DNA of 64,000 nucleotides from Proteles cristata cristata (Eukaryota; Chordata; Mammalia; Carnivora; Hyaenidae), in the NCBI GenBank assembly GCA_017311185.1, contig JAESUZ010001269.1, positions 124,001 through 188,000 on the forward strand, read 5' to 3'. Below the pieces are notes generated by a model. The model had not been told where the DNA came from. It did not search any database and saw only the letters and a list, made by a program, of their open reading frames with translations. The first letter of the stretch is position 1, and every line of letters starts with the position of its first letter. Both the position numbers and the translations under genes were made by a program. This document shows positions 1 through 13,499 of this stretch, one piece after another.

Positions 1-278
1 GTGCACCTCAGACGAGGCTGAGCATATTTTGCTCAGTGAGGTCGTGAGCCAGATGAGAAAACAGACAGAGCTACTAAAATTACTGAGCAATAAGCAAATG
101 AGAAGTGTGAAGTCTTTGGTTGTGTGCAGAGAGTAAGCCTGACTAATATCAAGAATGCAAAAGGAAAAGAGAGTATTTGCTTTCCTGTTCTCCTACTCTC
201 GGAGAATGAGAGGAGTCCAATCAGGGAAACCCAGAACTTACAAACCAGTCATCTCCGCATGAACTTTTAAGAAGTTTC

Positions 279-481
279 AGGGGTGCCTGAGTGGCTCAGT
301 GGTTAAGTGTCCCACCCGTGGATTTGGCTCAGGTCATGATCTCCCCATTGGTGGGTTCAAGCCCCGCATTGGGCTCTGCCCTGCAAGTGTGAAGCCTGCT
401 TGCAATTTTTCTCTCTCCCTTTCTCTCCCTACAGTTCCCTTGCTCATGTTCTCTCTCTCAAAATAAATAAATTTTTTTAAA
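279..481 (+). mobile_element. CAN-SINE (tRNA-derived)
   Basis: GGTGCCTGAGTGGCTCAGTG head, CT-rich tract and AATAAATAAA tail. Flanked by AAGTTTC at 272-278 and 482-488. Confidence 0.9.
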
Positions 482-847
482 AAGTTTCTTACATTGTCCT
501 AATGTGAATCCTGGATTGAAAACCACGGATTTCTGTGGAACAACTATGTAAAACACAGTCTACAGTTTGTGGTGTTTTTGCAAATGTTATTAGTTGATTA
601 ATGATCTCATAGGAAACTAACTACTCTGAAAATAAGACCAACGTCTGTTTTCCACCATCTGTCCGAAGCGTACCTTTGTTGAGGAAGATTACAACTCACA
701 CACATGCTATTCTTGCCTTCAAGCCAAGCAGGCTGCACTAAGACAAGCCTCCCTCAAGTCAGAGAGGCTGCTGGGATGCTGTGGCCGGCTAGTGGAAGAG
801 GTGTGAGCGATGCCCCCAGCCATGGGGATGCGTTCTGGGCTCTGCTT

Positions 848-1044
848 ATTTTTTTTAATGTTTATTTATTTTTGAGAAAAAGAGAACGAGGGACAGAGAA
901 AGAGAAGGAGACAGAGGATCCCAACTGGGCTCCTTTCACTGACAGCAGAGAGCTCAATGCTGGGCTCAAACTCCCAAATCCTGAGATCGTGACCTGAGCT
1001 GAAATCAGATGCTCAACTGACTGAGCCACCCAGGCGTCACCAGT
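848..1044 (-). mobile_element. CAN-SINE, antisense
   Basis: Reverse-oriented: T-rich/ATTTATT tail first, GAGAGA tract, then GAGCCACCCAGGCGTCA. Flanking GCTCTGCTT repeats at 839-847 and 1045-1053. Confidence 0.9.
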
Positions 1045-2894
1045 GCTCTGCTTTATTAAAGGGACTCCAGGGCAAAGGCTCATACAGGACAAGTGGCAGT
1101 TTACAGGTGTCAGGAGCCAGAAGAGCTTTCCATTGAAGCCCCTTATGTGATACCAATCCACAGTCCGCTCCAGCTTGGACAAACGCAGCCTCTGCAGACC
1201 ATCTGCCTCTCAAGGCACAGCACACCCATCTTGCTGAATGCATCTTCATGGAGCACATTCTTCACCAAGTTCTCCTCTGGTGGCACCTCTGGGCGTCCTG
1301 GGGGAGGAGGTAGGGAGGGTGTCTGTAATCAGAGGTGGGCATTTTATATCGGTCTCTGTTGTTTCTAACACAGCCGTGATGTTCTGACTCAACTGCTGGG
1401 CGCTCACGTGATGGTCATTTTATGTAACACTAGTTCCCTTGTGGAAACTAGTTTCCCACCAATGGATATCTCACAATAGGGAATAAAGTGGAAAACTGAG
1501 AAGCAGTAAAATGTGTGCTTGATAATCACAGTGATGCAAAATAATAATAATGGATGGTCACATGAGCAAGGGTCCTGCTATGAAAGTTCACAAGCAAATG
1601 TATAAATACATTGTCTGGGCTCTGGACAGGTAAACATGTGCGCACATGTTTGCATGCAGCTCAGGGAGAGCCAGAGCCTTCATTTCCCACCCTCAGACCA
1701 GGGTTCCCAAGCACCACTTCTCCAGCTTCCCGTGTCTGCGTCAAAGACACCTCTTTCCATGTTCTGGCCTCTCCCCTCCTCTCTCAAAGACAGAAGGCTA
1801 TGCTGGCTCCACATCTGCTGTCTGATAACACTAACATAGGACCCTGCCTCTTGTGTGCAGAGTGTCTTTCCATATCTTAGATTCATTTATTCATTCTACA
1901 AGCAGTCACTGACCATTGACTTTGGGCAAAGTTTATATAACGGTCTTAATCTTGAGCCTTAATCTCTGCCCCTTGATGTTCTTCCGACCCTGAGCAGACT
2001 ATGTCTTCTGTTTTCCAAACTAAATGTTGCCATTCTATATTGGAAGGACAGGCCAGGCTCCTGGAAACCAAAAGATTCCTATGGGGTTCGCTCCCTATTA
2101 TTTTAGCCTCAGACATATCTAACCCAGGTGGAATAGCAGGTAATGAGACCTGGCAGACAGAGAACCCCAACCAGGCAGATCCCAAAGGAAGCAGCTAATG
2201 CAGCTCCTAATGCTAAAAACAATGGATCAATGCATGTAACATTTGTTCCCAAGAAGTAAATCTTTTTACATTTTTAGGACAAAAGAAACGTTTGAAATTT
2301 GATTTGCATTCATAGTCAGGAGATGTGGCAGCGGTGTCCTAACCATTTACGATGGGAGACTCAAGCTGGAGGGGAGAGCAAAAAAATTTGAGGTGCTCAG
2401 GGCTTCCTGACCATCTGAGTCTTGTTTTTTTTTTTTTAATTTCCTATATTCTTATTCAAAGTTTCTTCTTATAGTTAATAAACTCAAAAGTGTGGAGACT
2501 TGCAGTTGATGCGTATCTGTACAACATTTTTCATTGTGAAAATAATCTTCACTAGTAAGCTCAGGAAAGTACAGCAAGTGGATGATAGTTCTTGTTCTAA
2601 TTTTTTCCTTATTGAAAAATGTAAATATTTAAGTGCAATAATTGTAATCAATCCTGTGTTTGTGTCTCCATTCAGAATAACTTACTTGAAACACATTTTA
2701 TACAACAAAACTCATCAGATAATTTGTTCTTATTTAATATTCTTTTCATTGTTCCATCAAATTTATATTCTGCAAAATTGTAGGCTTTTTCTATTTTGTC
2801 CCTTTTTGGTAAATAATGTAAATATATCCGTTTGAAATCAGGAGCTTCATCAAACTTTATTTTTTAACTTCTTATGTCTTTTATTCAATGTATT

Positions 2895-3075
2895 TAAACC
2901 AACCAACCAACCAAAAAAAATAATTCACCCATTTTTCCCACCCCTACTCTTTCCCACCTCTGCCAACCACCAATATGTTCTTTACATCTATGAACTTAGT
3001 TTTATAGATATAGATAGATTTTTTTTTTTTTAGATTTCATATATAAGACAGATCACATGGTATTTGCCCTACCAT
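2895..3075 (-). mobile_element. Old L1M fragment
   Basis: Antisense L1-like text (ACCACCAATATGTTCTTTAC, AGATTTCATATATAAGACAG). Short and diverged. Confidence 0.5.
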
Positions 3076-3099
3076 CTGAGTCTTGATCAGTCTTAACCA

Positions 3100-3580
3100 A
3101 ACCCACAGTTTTCCAAACCCTGGAACAACTCAAATGTCCATCAAGAGGAGAATGAATAAATAAATTTATTTATGGTCTTTTACTCAACATGACATGAGTG
3201 AAGATAAATGAAATGAAGTGAAAATGAATTTTGTAAAATGACAGGAATTTTAGAATTCTGTACATTTTCTAAAAAGATAAGTCATTCAGTAATGTGGAAT
3301 TAGAGAAATTAAAGAAGCCAGACAGACACACACACTCAAGAAATGCATGTTGTATGATTCCAATTCTATAAAGTCCAAAAGTAGGTGAAGGTCATTTGTG
3401 GTGTTAGAAGTCAGAGGAATGGTTTCTGTTGAGCGGGTAGAGATTGGGAGGAGACACCAGGGGAACTTCTGAGGTGCTATTAGTGTTCTATTTGTTGACC
3501 TGGTTATAATATGGGCATATTCACTTTGCAATAATTCATTGAAGAGAATACTTGTGATTTGGGCATATCTTATGTGTGGT
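3100..3580 (+). mobile_element. Old L1M fragment
   Basis: Sense-strand L1-like terminal sequence (CAACTCAAATGTCCATCAAG near 3127; GTTGTATGATTCCAATTCTA; TAGTGTTCTATTTGTTGACC; TTCACTTTGCAATAATTCAT). Diverged. Confidence 0.55.
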
Positions 3581-4439
3581 CATCTTTAAAGAAATCCAGA
3601 TCTTAAATTGGGCACCACTTATCCATCAGGAATTGAGCTTGCCATAGCTAGGTAGGTCCTAAGACTACTGCCTAGCATGCTAGGTCCATTTCTAGAGTTA
3701 GGGGAATGGAGTCAAAATTCTGAAGAGAACATTGGAGCATAGTGGCAGATGAGGCAGGCTAGGTTGGGGACTTCACTCAGAGGATCGCCAGGTTTTAGGG
3801 AGCAAGTCCCACGAAGCAGTAGAACTGAAATCCCTGGCCTTCAAGATTGGTTCAGGGGCTAGATGGGGCAGAATGTGCAGATGGTGAGTATACAGTGGGT
3901 CTACCAGTGAATAGACAATGGAAATGGTGCATTGGGAGCTGAGATCTGTTATTTTTAACTCTCAGGGGCCACACAGCCTCCCTTCCCATGGTTCATCCTT
4001 TCCACTGTGAGTAGTGGGATCAGCCTACACCATGGGACTGTGGCCCTCATTTTCCATCCAGGGGGATTAGGTCTTGTTTCTTAGAAAAGTAAGCTGTGAG
4101 GCCTAAGTTTCCAGATTTTTTTCCAACTGTTGTCCTGTGTAGAAGACACTTGGCTTAATGGAAGGCAGTGATGAAGGGAAGCTTTCAGAAAACATGGTCT
4201 GGACAGCATCAGCATTGGTGCAGAACAAAAATGAGGAAGAAGGGAGATTTTGTGGAGATTAGACCACCGTGGGACATAGCATTGTGGGAAGGTATGTTTG
4301 ACTAAGATAATGGGGGATGAGAGAGCATGAAAATGAGGGAGGTGAACTTTGAGGATTCAAAAGCAAGGCAGCTGGTCATGGACAAGGTATGGGAGCTGCT
4401 GACTTCCTACAAATCTGCTCTTCAGTTCCAAATCTTGTG

Positions 4440-7400
4440 TTTTTATTTTTGGAGGGTTTTTAAAAATATATAATGTATTGTCAAGTTGGCTAACATACAG
4501 TGTATAACAGTGTGCTCTTGGTTTTAGGGGTAGATTCCCGTGATTCATCACTTACATACAACACCCAGTGGTCATCCCAACAAGTGCCCTCCTCAGTGCC
4601 CATCACCCATTTTCCCCTTTCCCCACCCCCCCCCCCGCCCCCACAATCAACCCTCAGTTTGTTCTCTGTATTTAACAGTCTCTTATGGTTTGTTTCCCTC
4701 TCTGAAACTATTTTTTCCCCTTCCCTTTCCCCACGGTCTTCTGTTAAGTTTCTCAGGTTCCACATATGAGTGAACACATATGATATCTGTTTTTCTCTGA
4801 CTGGCTTATTTCACTTAACATAATACCCTCCAGGTCCATCCACGTTGTTGCAAATGGCAAGATTTCATTCTTTCTCATTGCCAAGTAGTATTCCAGTGTA
4901 TACATAAACCACATTTTCTTTGTCCATTTATCAGTTGTTGGACATTTGCGGTCTTTCCATAATTTGGCTATTGTTGATAGCACTGCTATAAGCTTTGGGG
5001 TACATGTGCCCCTATGAATCAGCACTTCTGTATCCTTTGGATAAATTCCTAGTAGTGCTATTGCTGGGTAATATGGTAGTTCTATTTTTAAATTTTGAGG
5101 AACCTCCACACTGTTTTCCAGAACGGCTGCACCAGTTTGCATTCCCACCAACAGTGCAAGAGCGTCCCCATTTCTCCACATCCTTGCCAACATCTGTTGT
5201 TGCCTGACTTGCTAACTTTAGCCACTCTGACTGGTGTGAGGTGGCATCTCAGTGTGGTTTTGATTTGTATTTCCCTGATGGTGAGTGATGTTGAGCATCT
5301 TTTCACGTGTCTGTTGACCATCTGGATGTCTTCTTTGCAAAGGTGTCTATTCATGTCTTTTGGCCATTTCTTCACTGGATTATTTGTTTTTTGGGTGTGG
5401 AGTTTGGTAAGTTCTTTATAGATTTTGGATACTAACCATTTATCTGATATGTCATTTGCAATTATCTTCTCCCATTCCGTTGGTTGCCTTTTAGGTTTTG
5501 TTTTGTTTTTGTTTTTTTTATAGTTTTCTTTGCTATGTAGAAGCTTTTTATCTTGATGAGGTACATTTTTGCTTTCATTTCCCTTGCCTTGAAAAATATG
5601 TCAAGTAAGAACTTGCTGTGGCTGAGATCAAAGAGGTTGTTGCCTGTTTTCTCCCATAGGATTTTGATGGTTTCCTGTCTCACATTTAGGTCTTTTATCC
5701 ATTTTAAATTTATTTTTGTGTATGATGTAAGCAAGCGGTCCAGTTTCATTCTTCTGCATGTTGCTGTCTAGTTCTCCCAGCACCATTTGCTAAAGAGACC
5801 ATCTTTTTTCCATTGTATACTCTTTCCTGCTTTGTTGAAGATTAGTTGGCCATACATTTGTGGGTCCAATTCTGGGTTCTTTATTCTGCTCCATTGGTCT
5901 ATGTGTCTGCTTTTGTGCTAATACCATACTGTCTGGATGATTACAGCTTTGTAGTAGAGGCTAATGTCCAGGATTGTGATACCTCCCACTTTGCTTTTCT
6001 TTTTCAACATTACTTTAGCTATTTGGGGTCTTTTGTGGTTCGATACAAATTTTAGGATTGTTTATTCAAGCTTGAAGAATGCCGGTGCAGTTTTGACTGG
6101 GACTGCTTTGAATGTATAGATTGCTTTGGGTAGTATTGACATTTTAAAAATATTTGTTCTTCCAATCCATGAACATGGAATATTTTCCCATTTCTTTGTG
6201 ACTTCTTCAACTTCTTTCATAAGTTTCTATAGTTTTCAGCACACAGATCTTTTACATCTTTGATTAGGTTTATTCCTAGGTATTTTATGGTTTTTGAAGT
6301 GATTGCAAATGGGATCAATTTCTTGATTTCTCTTTCTGTTTCTTCATTATTGGTGTATAGAAATGCAACTGATTTCTGTATATTGATTTTGTATCCTGCG
6401 ACTTTGCCGAATTCATGCATTAGCTCTAGCAGCCTTTTGGTGGAGTCTTTTGGGTTTTCCATGTACAGTATCACATCATCTGCAAAAAGTGAAAGTTTGA
6501 CTTTTGCCTATTTGGATGCTTTTTATTTCATTTTGTTGTCTGATTGCTAAGACTAGGACTTCCAACACTATGTTAAACAATAGTGGTGAGAGTGGACATC
6601 CCTGTCATGTTCCTGATCTCAGAGGGAAAGCTCTCAGCTTTTCCCTGTTGAGGATGATATTAGCTGTGGGCTTTTCATAGATGACTTTTATGATGTTGAG
6701 GTATGTTCCCTCTATCCTGATGTTCTTGAGGGATTTTATTAAGAAAGGATGATGTATTTAGTCAAATGCTTTTTCTGCATTTGCAGAAAATAAATATGGC
6801 ATCTATTGATGATCTTTCTTCTATTGATGTGATATATCACATTGATTGGTTTCCAAATATTGAACCAGTCCAGAAGCCCAGGAATGAATCCCACTTGGTG
6901 ATGGTGAATAATTCCTTTAATATGCTGTTGAATTTGATTTGCTAGTATCTTGTTGAGAATTTTTGCATCGATGTTTGTCAAGGATATTGACCTATAATTC
7001 TCCTTTGTAGTGGGGTCTCTGGTTTGGGAATTAAGACAGTGCTGGCTTCATAGAATGAGTCTGGAAGCTTTCCTTCCATTTCTATTTTTGGGAACAGCTT
7101 GAGAAGAATAGGTATTAACTCTGCCTTAACTGTCTGGTAGAATTCCCCTGAGAAGCCATCTGACCTAGGACTCCTATATATTGGGAGATTTTTGATAACA
7201 ATTCAATTTTTTCACTGGTTCTAGGTCTGTTCAAATTTTCTATTTCTTCCTGTTTGAGTTTTACTAGTCTGTGGTGTCTAGGAATTTGTCCATTTCTTCC
7301 AGATTGCCAGTCTGTTGGCATATAATTTTTCATAATATTCTCTGATAATTGTTTGTATTTCTATGTTGTTGGTTGTGATCTCTCCTCTTTCATTAGTGAT

Positions 7401-8962
7401 TTTTACCTATTTGGGTTCTTTCTCTTTTCTTTTTTGACAAATCTGGCTAGGTGTTTATCAATTTTGTTTATTTAAAAAAAACTAGCTCTTAGATTCATTG
7501 ATATGTTCTATTGTGTGTGTGTCGGGGGGATGGATTCTGTATTGTTTATTTCTGCCCTAATCTTTATTATATCTCTTCTTCACCTGGCTTTGGGGTTTCT
7601 TTGCTGTTCTGCTTCTAGTTCCTTTAGGTGTGCTGTTATGTTGTTTTGTATTTGGGATTTTTTGTTTGTTTGTTTCTTGAGATAGGCCTGGATTGCAATG
7701 TATATTCCTCTTAGGACTGCCTTTGCTGCATCCCAAAGGGTTTGAACCATCATGTTTTCATTTTTTTTGCTTTCATGTATTTTTTAATTCCTTCTTTAAT
7801 TTCTTGGTTGACCCATTAATTCTTTAGTAGAATGTTTTTTAACCTCCATGCATTTGGAGGGTTTCCAAAATTTTTCTTGTGGTTTTGATTTCCAATTTCA
7901 TAGTATTGTGATCTGAAAATATTCATGAAATGATCTGAATTCTTTTATATTTATTGAGTGCTGTTTTGTGACCCAGTATGTGATATATCTTGAAGAATGT
8001 TGCATGTGCACTTGAGAAGAATGTACATTCTGCTGCTTTTGGATGCAAAGCTTTTGTTCTGAATATCTGTAAGGTACATCTGGCACAGTATATCATTCAA
8101 GGCCATTGTTTCTTTATAAATTTTCTGCCTAGATTATCTATCCATTGCTGTAAGTAGAGTATTAAAATCCCCTGCAATTACTGTACTCCTATCAATACGA
8201 TTCCTTATGTTTGTGATAAATTGATTTATATATTTGGGTGTGCCACATTGGGGAAATAAATATTTATAATTGTTATCTCTTCTTGATAGATAGACCCCAT
8301 AATTATGATATAATGTTCTTCTTCATCTCTTGTTACAGCCTTTAGTTTAAAATCTAGTTTGTCTGATATAAGTATGGCTACTCCAGCTTTCTTTTCACTT
8401 TTAGTAGCATGATAGATGGTTCTTCACCCTCTCACTTTCAATCTGAAGGTGTCCTCAGGTTGGAAATGGGTCTTTTATAGACAGCATTTAGACGGCTCTT
8501 GGGGTTTCTTTTTTATCCATTCTGATACCTTATGTCTTTTGATTGGAGCATTTACTTTATTTACATTAGAGTTATTATTGAAAAACACAGATTTAGTGTC
8601 ATTGTGCTCTTTCATGCTTGTGGTGATGTCTCTGGTCCTTTGTAGTCTTTGCAGCGTTCTACTCGGAGTTCCCTTTAGGATCTCTTGCAGGGCTGATTAG
8701 TGGTCATGAACTCCTTAGGTTTTTATTCGTCTGGGAAAGCTTTTATCTCTCTTAATCTGAATGACAGCCTTGCTGGATAAAGAATTCTTGGCTGCCTGTT
8801 TTTTCCATCCAGCACATTGAATATTTCCTGCCACTCCCTTCTGGCATGCCAAGTTTCAGTGGACAGGTCTGCTACTACCTTTATGTGTCTACCTTTGTAG
8901 GTTAAGGCCCATTTGCCCATAGCTGCTTTCAGAATTCTCTTTGTATCTTTGTATTTTGCCAG
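4440..8962 (-). mobile_element. L1 (LINE-1), 5'-truncated, decayed
   Basis: Read on the minus strand: a degraded 3' tail near 4440, a 3' UTR, ORF2 from about 8650 down to 4753, then the C-terminal part of ORF1 at 8723-8920 (ARREWQEIF, LYPARLSF). ORF2 shows the reverse-transcriptase FADD motif at 6475-6486 ([15 protein letters not shown] context) and the C-terminal [11 protein letters not shown] and [11 protein letters not shown] segments. Many stops and frameshifts split it into pieces of at most 146 codons, so it cannot encode working proteins. L1 similarity stops near 8962, inside ORF1. An element this long in the PRLR 5' region is a typical old insertion. Confidence 0.93.
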
Positions 8963-9600
8963 TTACCAGGCACAGAGAGGTGTGGTTTGGTGTAGGTGGG
9001 TCCTGCCTCCATTATGGACCCATTGACTATTCCCTGAAGCCCCACCTTGTTGATGATGGGGGGGAAATGGCAACACCACAGTCAAGGGAGAGAATTGCTC
9101 TCTCTGACTGCACGTCTGCACTGGATACAGAGCCCGGGAGTGGCTCCCCTCCTCTCCAAGTGTGCAACTAGGGTGGCGGGTCCCAGCCCAGAGAAAGCCC
9201 CACAGTTAGAAATTGGTTCTTTATCTGTTTTTTTTCTGTTCCCCAATCCATAGTTTTTCTCTTGTGCAAATACAATCCTTTATTTCCACAAGCTCTCTTT
9301 CCTTTCCTTTTGCCTCTCCCCAGAAGGGGATCCCTTCCGTTCCTATGCCATCCTCTTTATCTCTTCCAGTTCACAATCACACACGTATGGCCTGCCAAGT
9401 TGTCCTTGTGGCCCCCTGGAGATATTTCTGTCACTCTGTAGCCCGGATTCCTAGAACACCAAGTCTTCTGGCCTCAATATTGCTGTGTTTAAGAGATGAG
9501 ATAACTTTGGGACCCCCTACTTCTCTGCTCTGTTGGCTCTTTCTTCCAAATCTTACATTTTTAAACCACAGTCACCCAGGGGGCTAGTGAGGAGTGAAGC
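8963..9600 (-). mobile_element. Possible 5' region of the same L1
   Basis: Continues directly from the L1 edge and contains a GC-rich block (TGCCTCCATTATGGACCC and onward). It resembles carnivore L1 5' segments from general memory only, without a protein signature. It could equally be unique sequence. Confidence 0.25.
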
Positions 9601-10854
9601 CAATATAATTGTCCTTGAACTGAGATGTGGGACTGATGTTTTCCCAACTGGTATCCATCCATGTATTTGGAGCAGTTTGCCTCTATAACTATCTCTAAAA
9701 GTAGGCTGTGGACACTCTGGATGTTCCAGCCCCAAATGGGGTCAAAGAGGTGGTCTTTGATCAAGATCTCGCTTGCAGTGGTCTCTGGGAATGGGTGCGT
9801 GGGAGGGTGGCTTAGAGAAATAGAAAACAAATGTATCCCTAGACTAGTATTCACCAGCCATTAAAAAAAAGGAAAAAAATGAAAAATGTCAGTGGATTAA
9901 GCAGGAGAAATATGCCTAGTTCTGGAAGAACCACAATATGTGACCAGGATTAACATTCAGCATAGCTCCCTTAGGTTAGCCATTGTGATTCCCTTTCCAT
10001 GTGAAGATTTACTTTCCCCACTGTGTTTGTCCTGGTGGGGAATAAGGTGCAGGATGAGTTGAGAAATTACTCGTGAAACACAGTGACAACACTACCAAGA
10101 GTATGTCTAATTCCCTGGCATGGAGATTGCAGGGAAGCATAAAGCGGATGGTGGCTACTAACCAGATTCCAAGAGAGCTGAGGAAATTGCAGAGGAAATG
10201 AGTTTGTTTGTTTGTTTGTTTTCAGTCTATAAAATACTTCCTGAAAGCATTTTTATAGGAAACTTTATTTAAGAGAGTTTCTTTGAGCCTGGACCAGCAC
10301 ACCAGGAAGTATGAGCCATGGCAATGTCTGCTCCTACCCTCCCCTACCCTGCCCTCCTCATCTGGTCATTTCTTTTGCAAATCACTTGGAACCTTGATTT
10401 GGCAGAGCATTCCAGACAGCATCTGACCTTGCCTAAAAATTGTGACTTATAGCATGTTGATCTCAAGCATTTTAGCAATGCCCAAAAGAGCACAGACGTC
10501 TCAATAAGAGGATATTCTAGAACTTCTTCAGCCAGTGGGCCAAATCCCATCCCCAGGCCAGGATGAGATCATCAGATCTCCAAGACAGAACTCTTCCAGG
10601 GCTATATGGAGCTATTAAAGCTGGGTTTGTGAGAGCAAAGTATTGAGAGAGCACAAGTAGGCCCCCAGTCTGGCTGTCCCTGCTCCGAGCCTGCTGGGAA
10701 CCTGGCATGCGGCTCACTCAGGCCCTTTACTCTGTCACCACTCTCCCTGCCATAGAAGCAAGAATTACTGCACTGTCCATCACAGACTCTCTGCACATCA
10801 ATCTGATTCCCAGAGGCTCTCAGATTTACTACATTTCTCTCTCCCAGTGGCATG

Positions 10855-11245
10855 TGACTGATAATTTATTACTTCCCCTCTGTACTTCAATAACTTCACC
10901 TGTTAAAAGGGGAGATAATAGGGGCACCTGGGAGGCTCAGGCAGTTGGGCGTCCGACTTCGGCTCAGGACATGATCACATGGTTCGTGGGTTCGAGCCCT
11001 GCTGAGGCTAGTTTCAAATTCTGTGTCTCCCTCTCTCTCTTACCTTCCCCTGCTCACGCTGTCTCTATCTCTGTCAGAAATAAATTTAAGAAAAACATTT
11101 AAAAAAATTTTTTTAAAAAGGAGGAGATAATAGTCTGTGCCACTCAAGGAGCTATTGTGAGGGCTAAATGAAATGCAAGTGATTAGGACACTTAGTACAG
11201 GGCCTGTGCTCCAGACACAGTAGTCATGATTATTCCCATGATGAG
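10855..11245 (+). mobile_element. MIR-like relic split by a CAN-SINE
   Basis: Left part ACTTCACCTGTTAAAAGGGG resembles MIR's '...CATCTGTAAAATGGGG'. The right part, after the SINE, has AGCTATTGTGAGGGCTAAAT, matching MIR's 'TTGTGAGGATTAAAT'. Confidence 0.6.
10920..11118 (+). mobile_element. CAN-SINE inserted in a MIR-like relic
   Basis: GGGGCACCTGGGAGGCTCAG head and A/T-rich tail. GGAGATAATA flanks it on both sides (about 10911-10919 and 11122-11131). Confidence 0.9.
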
Positions 11246-11282
11246 CCTCTAACCTCTTGATTCAAATGAAATGACCCAAGGG

Positions 11283-11530
11283 GGGCACCTGGGTGGCTCA
11301 GTCAGTTGAGCGTATGACTCTCAGATGCTTAATTTCGGCTCAGGTCATGATCTCACGGTTTGTGGGATCCAGCACTGCTTGGGACTCTGCACTGACAGCC
11401 TGGAGCCTGCTTGGGATTCTCTCTCTCTCTCTCTCTCTCTCCCCCTTTCTCTCTCTCCCACTGCCCCTCCCCCACTGTCTCTCTGCCTGTGTGCTCTCTC
11501 TCTTTGAAAATAAATAAATATTTTTTACGT
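11283..11530 (+). mobile_element. CAN-SINE with expanded (CT)n
   Basis: GGGCACCTGGGTGGCTCAGT head, B-box-like GTTTGTGGGATCCAGC, long CT tract at 11419-11455 and AAATAAATAAATA tail. Confidence 0.92.
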
Positions 11531-12870
11531 TTATTAATTAACTAAGTGATCCGAGAGGTTGGATGGGGCAGATGGTTTAGAATGTGCAACGTGGGAAGGA
11601 GGAGGCATTTGGAAGGAATCCTGAAGAGCAACTGGAAGATCCCCAAAGAATGACTTACTGGCTGCCTCACAGCTGCCTCACAGGAGTCATTACTAAACCA
11701 AGAACCCTAATATAAGAGGGTTACTTTATGGCGCCTAGGTACTCAAATCCCTGTTGTCACTAACGTTTTTATTTCCCAGTGTGCCTCACAGAGAGTGGTA
11801 TCAGGTGGAGAAAGCCTTCTAGAAGTTGTCCCTTAGTTGGTATCCAGCTGGTACATGAAGAAGCCTCACTTGGGCCAGAGAGGTGAGGGAGGTGGTCTTT
11901 CCAGGGCTCCTCAAACAACACCCAAACATTTCAGATGTCTCAAGACAGGCAGCCATGCCTCTGCATGTTCTTCCCTTGATTATAACTTAAAAAATCTTAA
12001 AATTTAAAATAAAATATATACCATGTGTTTCCAAGAATTTACATTTACTTCATCAAATCTGTTGTTTTCTAAGAGTTTTTTGGAGTTCCAACAAAACGAA
12101 TGAGCCTTTTTCGAATGTCCTTAAAAATACTTTTTTTCTGAGAAGGACATCAGGAGGCTTTGAAATTTGTTCCAAAGGTAAAAATAATATTAACAATAAA
12201 TTTCTCAAAACTCTCAACCCCTGTGGGTTCAAAACTTACTGAATACTCCAAAACCAAGGGACTTGAATTATTACAGGGATTTGTCATTTCTTGAAAGAGA
12301 AAGAAAGCACATGGAGGTTCACTGGAGTTCACTGGATGGTTCTCAGTTATGCCCATAGCCCAGCGGACTTCTTACTCAGCCTCACCTTCAGAGTAAGTCC
12401 CCCTAACTTGGCATCAGTGAGGGCAGGTTGAAGTCGTACTGAGGGTACTTACTGAATGTATGGAATTTTCAGCCTGGCTTCTTTCTGGCTGATGGAGCAA
12501 AGCCCTCCAAGAATGGTTCTCTTGTGGGGCATGCAATCTGTGTCACATAAAACTGGTGGTATTGTTAGGTGACCCAAGAGTGGAAAGAACAATGTTTCAT
12601 TGTGTGTAAAGAAGAGGCTGCCAAGCACCTGCCCCTGAACATTGTCCTCTGGTGACCTCTGGTGGTAGAATTTTTCTTAGCATGTCTGCATCTATGCTTA
12701 TGAACCAAGCCATCCAACCATGTTACATTTTCCTACATTCCTTTCCTCCTGTTTTGTCATTCACATTAGTCAAGGAGCAAGAATCAGTTGCAAATTCCCA
12801 GAATAAAGTGGTGCATGTGCCTGACCAGACTTTTATTTCACAAAAAGTTGCCTGGTGCCTTTTCTTTCAG

Positions 12871-12979
12871 TGAAAGTCTGATACATTTCCTGTGGAAAGA
12901 GAAGGAGCCAAAATGAAGGAAAGTGTAGCATCCACAATTTTCGTTTTGCTACTTTTTCTCGACGCCAGTCTCCTGAATG
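12871..12979 (+). CDS. PRLR: PRLR first coding exon (5'-UTR end, start codon, signal peptide)
   Basis: The exon opens after a strong pyrimidine-tract acceptor (TTTTCTTTCAG, ending 12870) and has 42 nt of 5' UTR. The start codon is 12913-12915 with A at -3 (CCAAAATGA). Coding sequence 12913-12979 gives 22 codons plus one base: MKESVAST, then a hydrophobic leucine-rich core and LLN, a classical secretory signal peptide. The donor is G|GTAAGT at 12980. By the human naming this is exon 3; the upstream noncoding exons would lie left of here and may be outside the window. Confidence 0.95.
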
Positions 12980-13234
12980 GTAAGTAAGAGACTGCCCTGC
13001 TCTCTTTAATTCCCTGGGGTGTTTCTTGAGAGGGCGGAGAGTCCATATAGTCCTCTGGTACTGCAGTTACAAGGAATGAAAAGGTGATTTGCTGCTACCA
13101 AATTATTTGCAATATTTTTGGCATTGAAATTAATGCAGAAATTAATGCCAAGGAAGTAATGCATTGAATGCAAAACCATTTCCTTATGCTGTGCCCTCCG
13201 TCCTCACCCTGGGAATGCAGTGAAGCTTCTGTAT

Positions 13235-13425
13235 GAACAAGACCAGAGTCTTGGTCCGGCTTCTGTCAGCTACTACTAGCTATAGATGGAACCTTGAGCC
13301 AATCACCCGATCTCTCTAGGTTTCCACATTTGCAAAGTGAGGATAATGATGTTCCCTCCACCGCAGATGAAATAATACATATGAAAATGTTTGAAAAAGT
13401 GTAAAAAAAACAGAGATTGCTGTTA
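13235..13425 (+). mobile_element. MIR-like relic
   Basis: ACCTTGAGCCAATCACCCGA ... CACATTTGCAAAGTGAGGAT in MIR order. Ancient and diverged. Confidence 0.55.
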
Positions 13426-13499
13426 CATGGTGGGAAACGTATAGCCAACTCTGTTGTCTGTGCTGATGGCAGAAATGGAGTTCACGGCTAGAGCGAGCA

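Larger units (their letters stand above)
1..12870. other. 5' flank / 5'-UTR intron of PRLR, no coding exon found
   Basis: No conserved coding exon was recognised. Identified content: CAN-SINEs (279-481, 848-1044, 10920-11118, 11283-11530), old L1M pieces (2895-3075, 3100-3580), a large antisense L1 (4440-8962) and MIR/L2 scraps. Single-copy-looking stretches with nothing I can name: 485-846, 1045-1880, 1936-2890, 3581-4439, 9600-10850 and 11531-12870. A noncoding PRLR first exon could be hidden among them. Confidence 0.6.

Noticed and set aside
4753..5193. 146-codon minus-strand open frame as a gene
   Set aside because: It is the C-terminal ORF2 end of a decayed L1, with stops and frameshifts in the rest of the element.
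10920..11118. tRNA gene (A/B-box-like sequence GTTCGTGGGTTCGAGCCC)
   Set aside because: The tRNA-like part is the head of a CAN-SINE followed by a CT tract and A-rich tail; no complete cloverleaf. The same holds for the other SINE copies.
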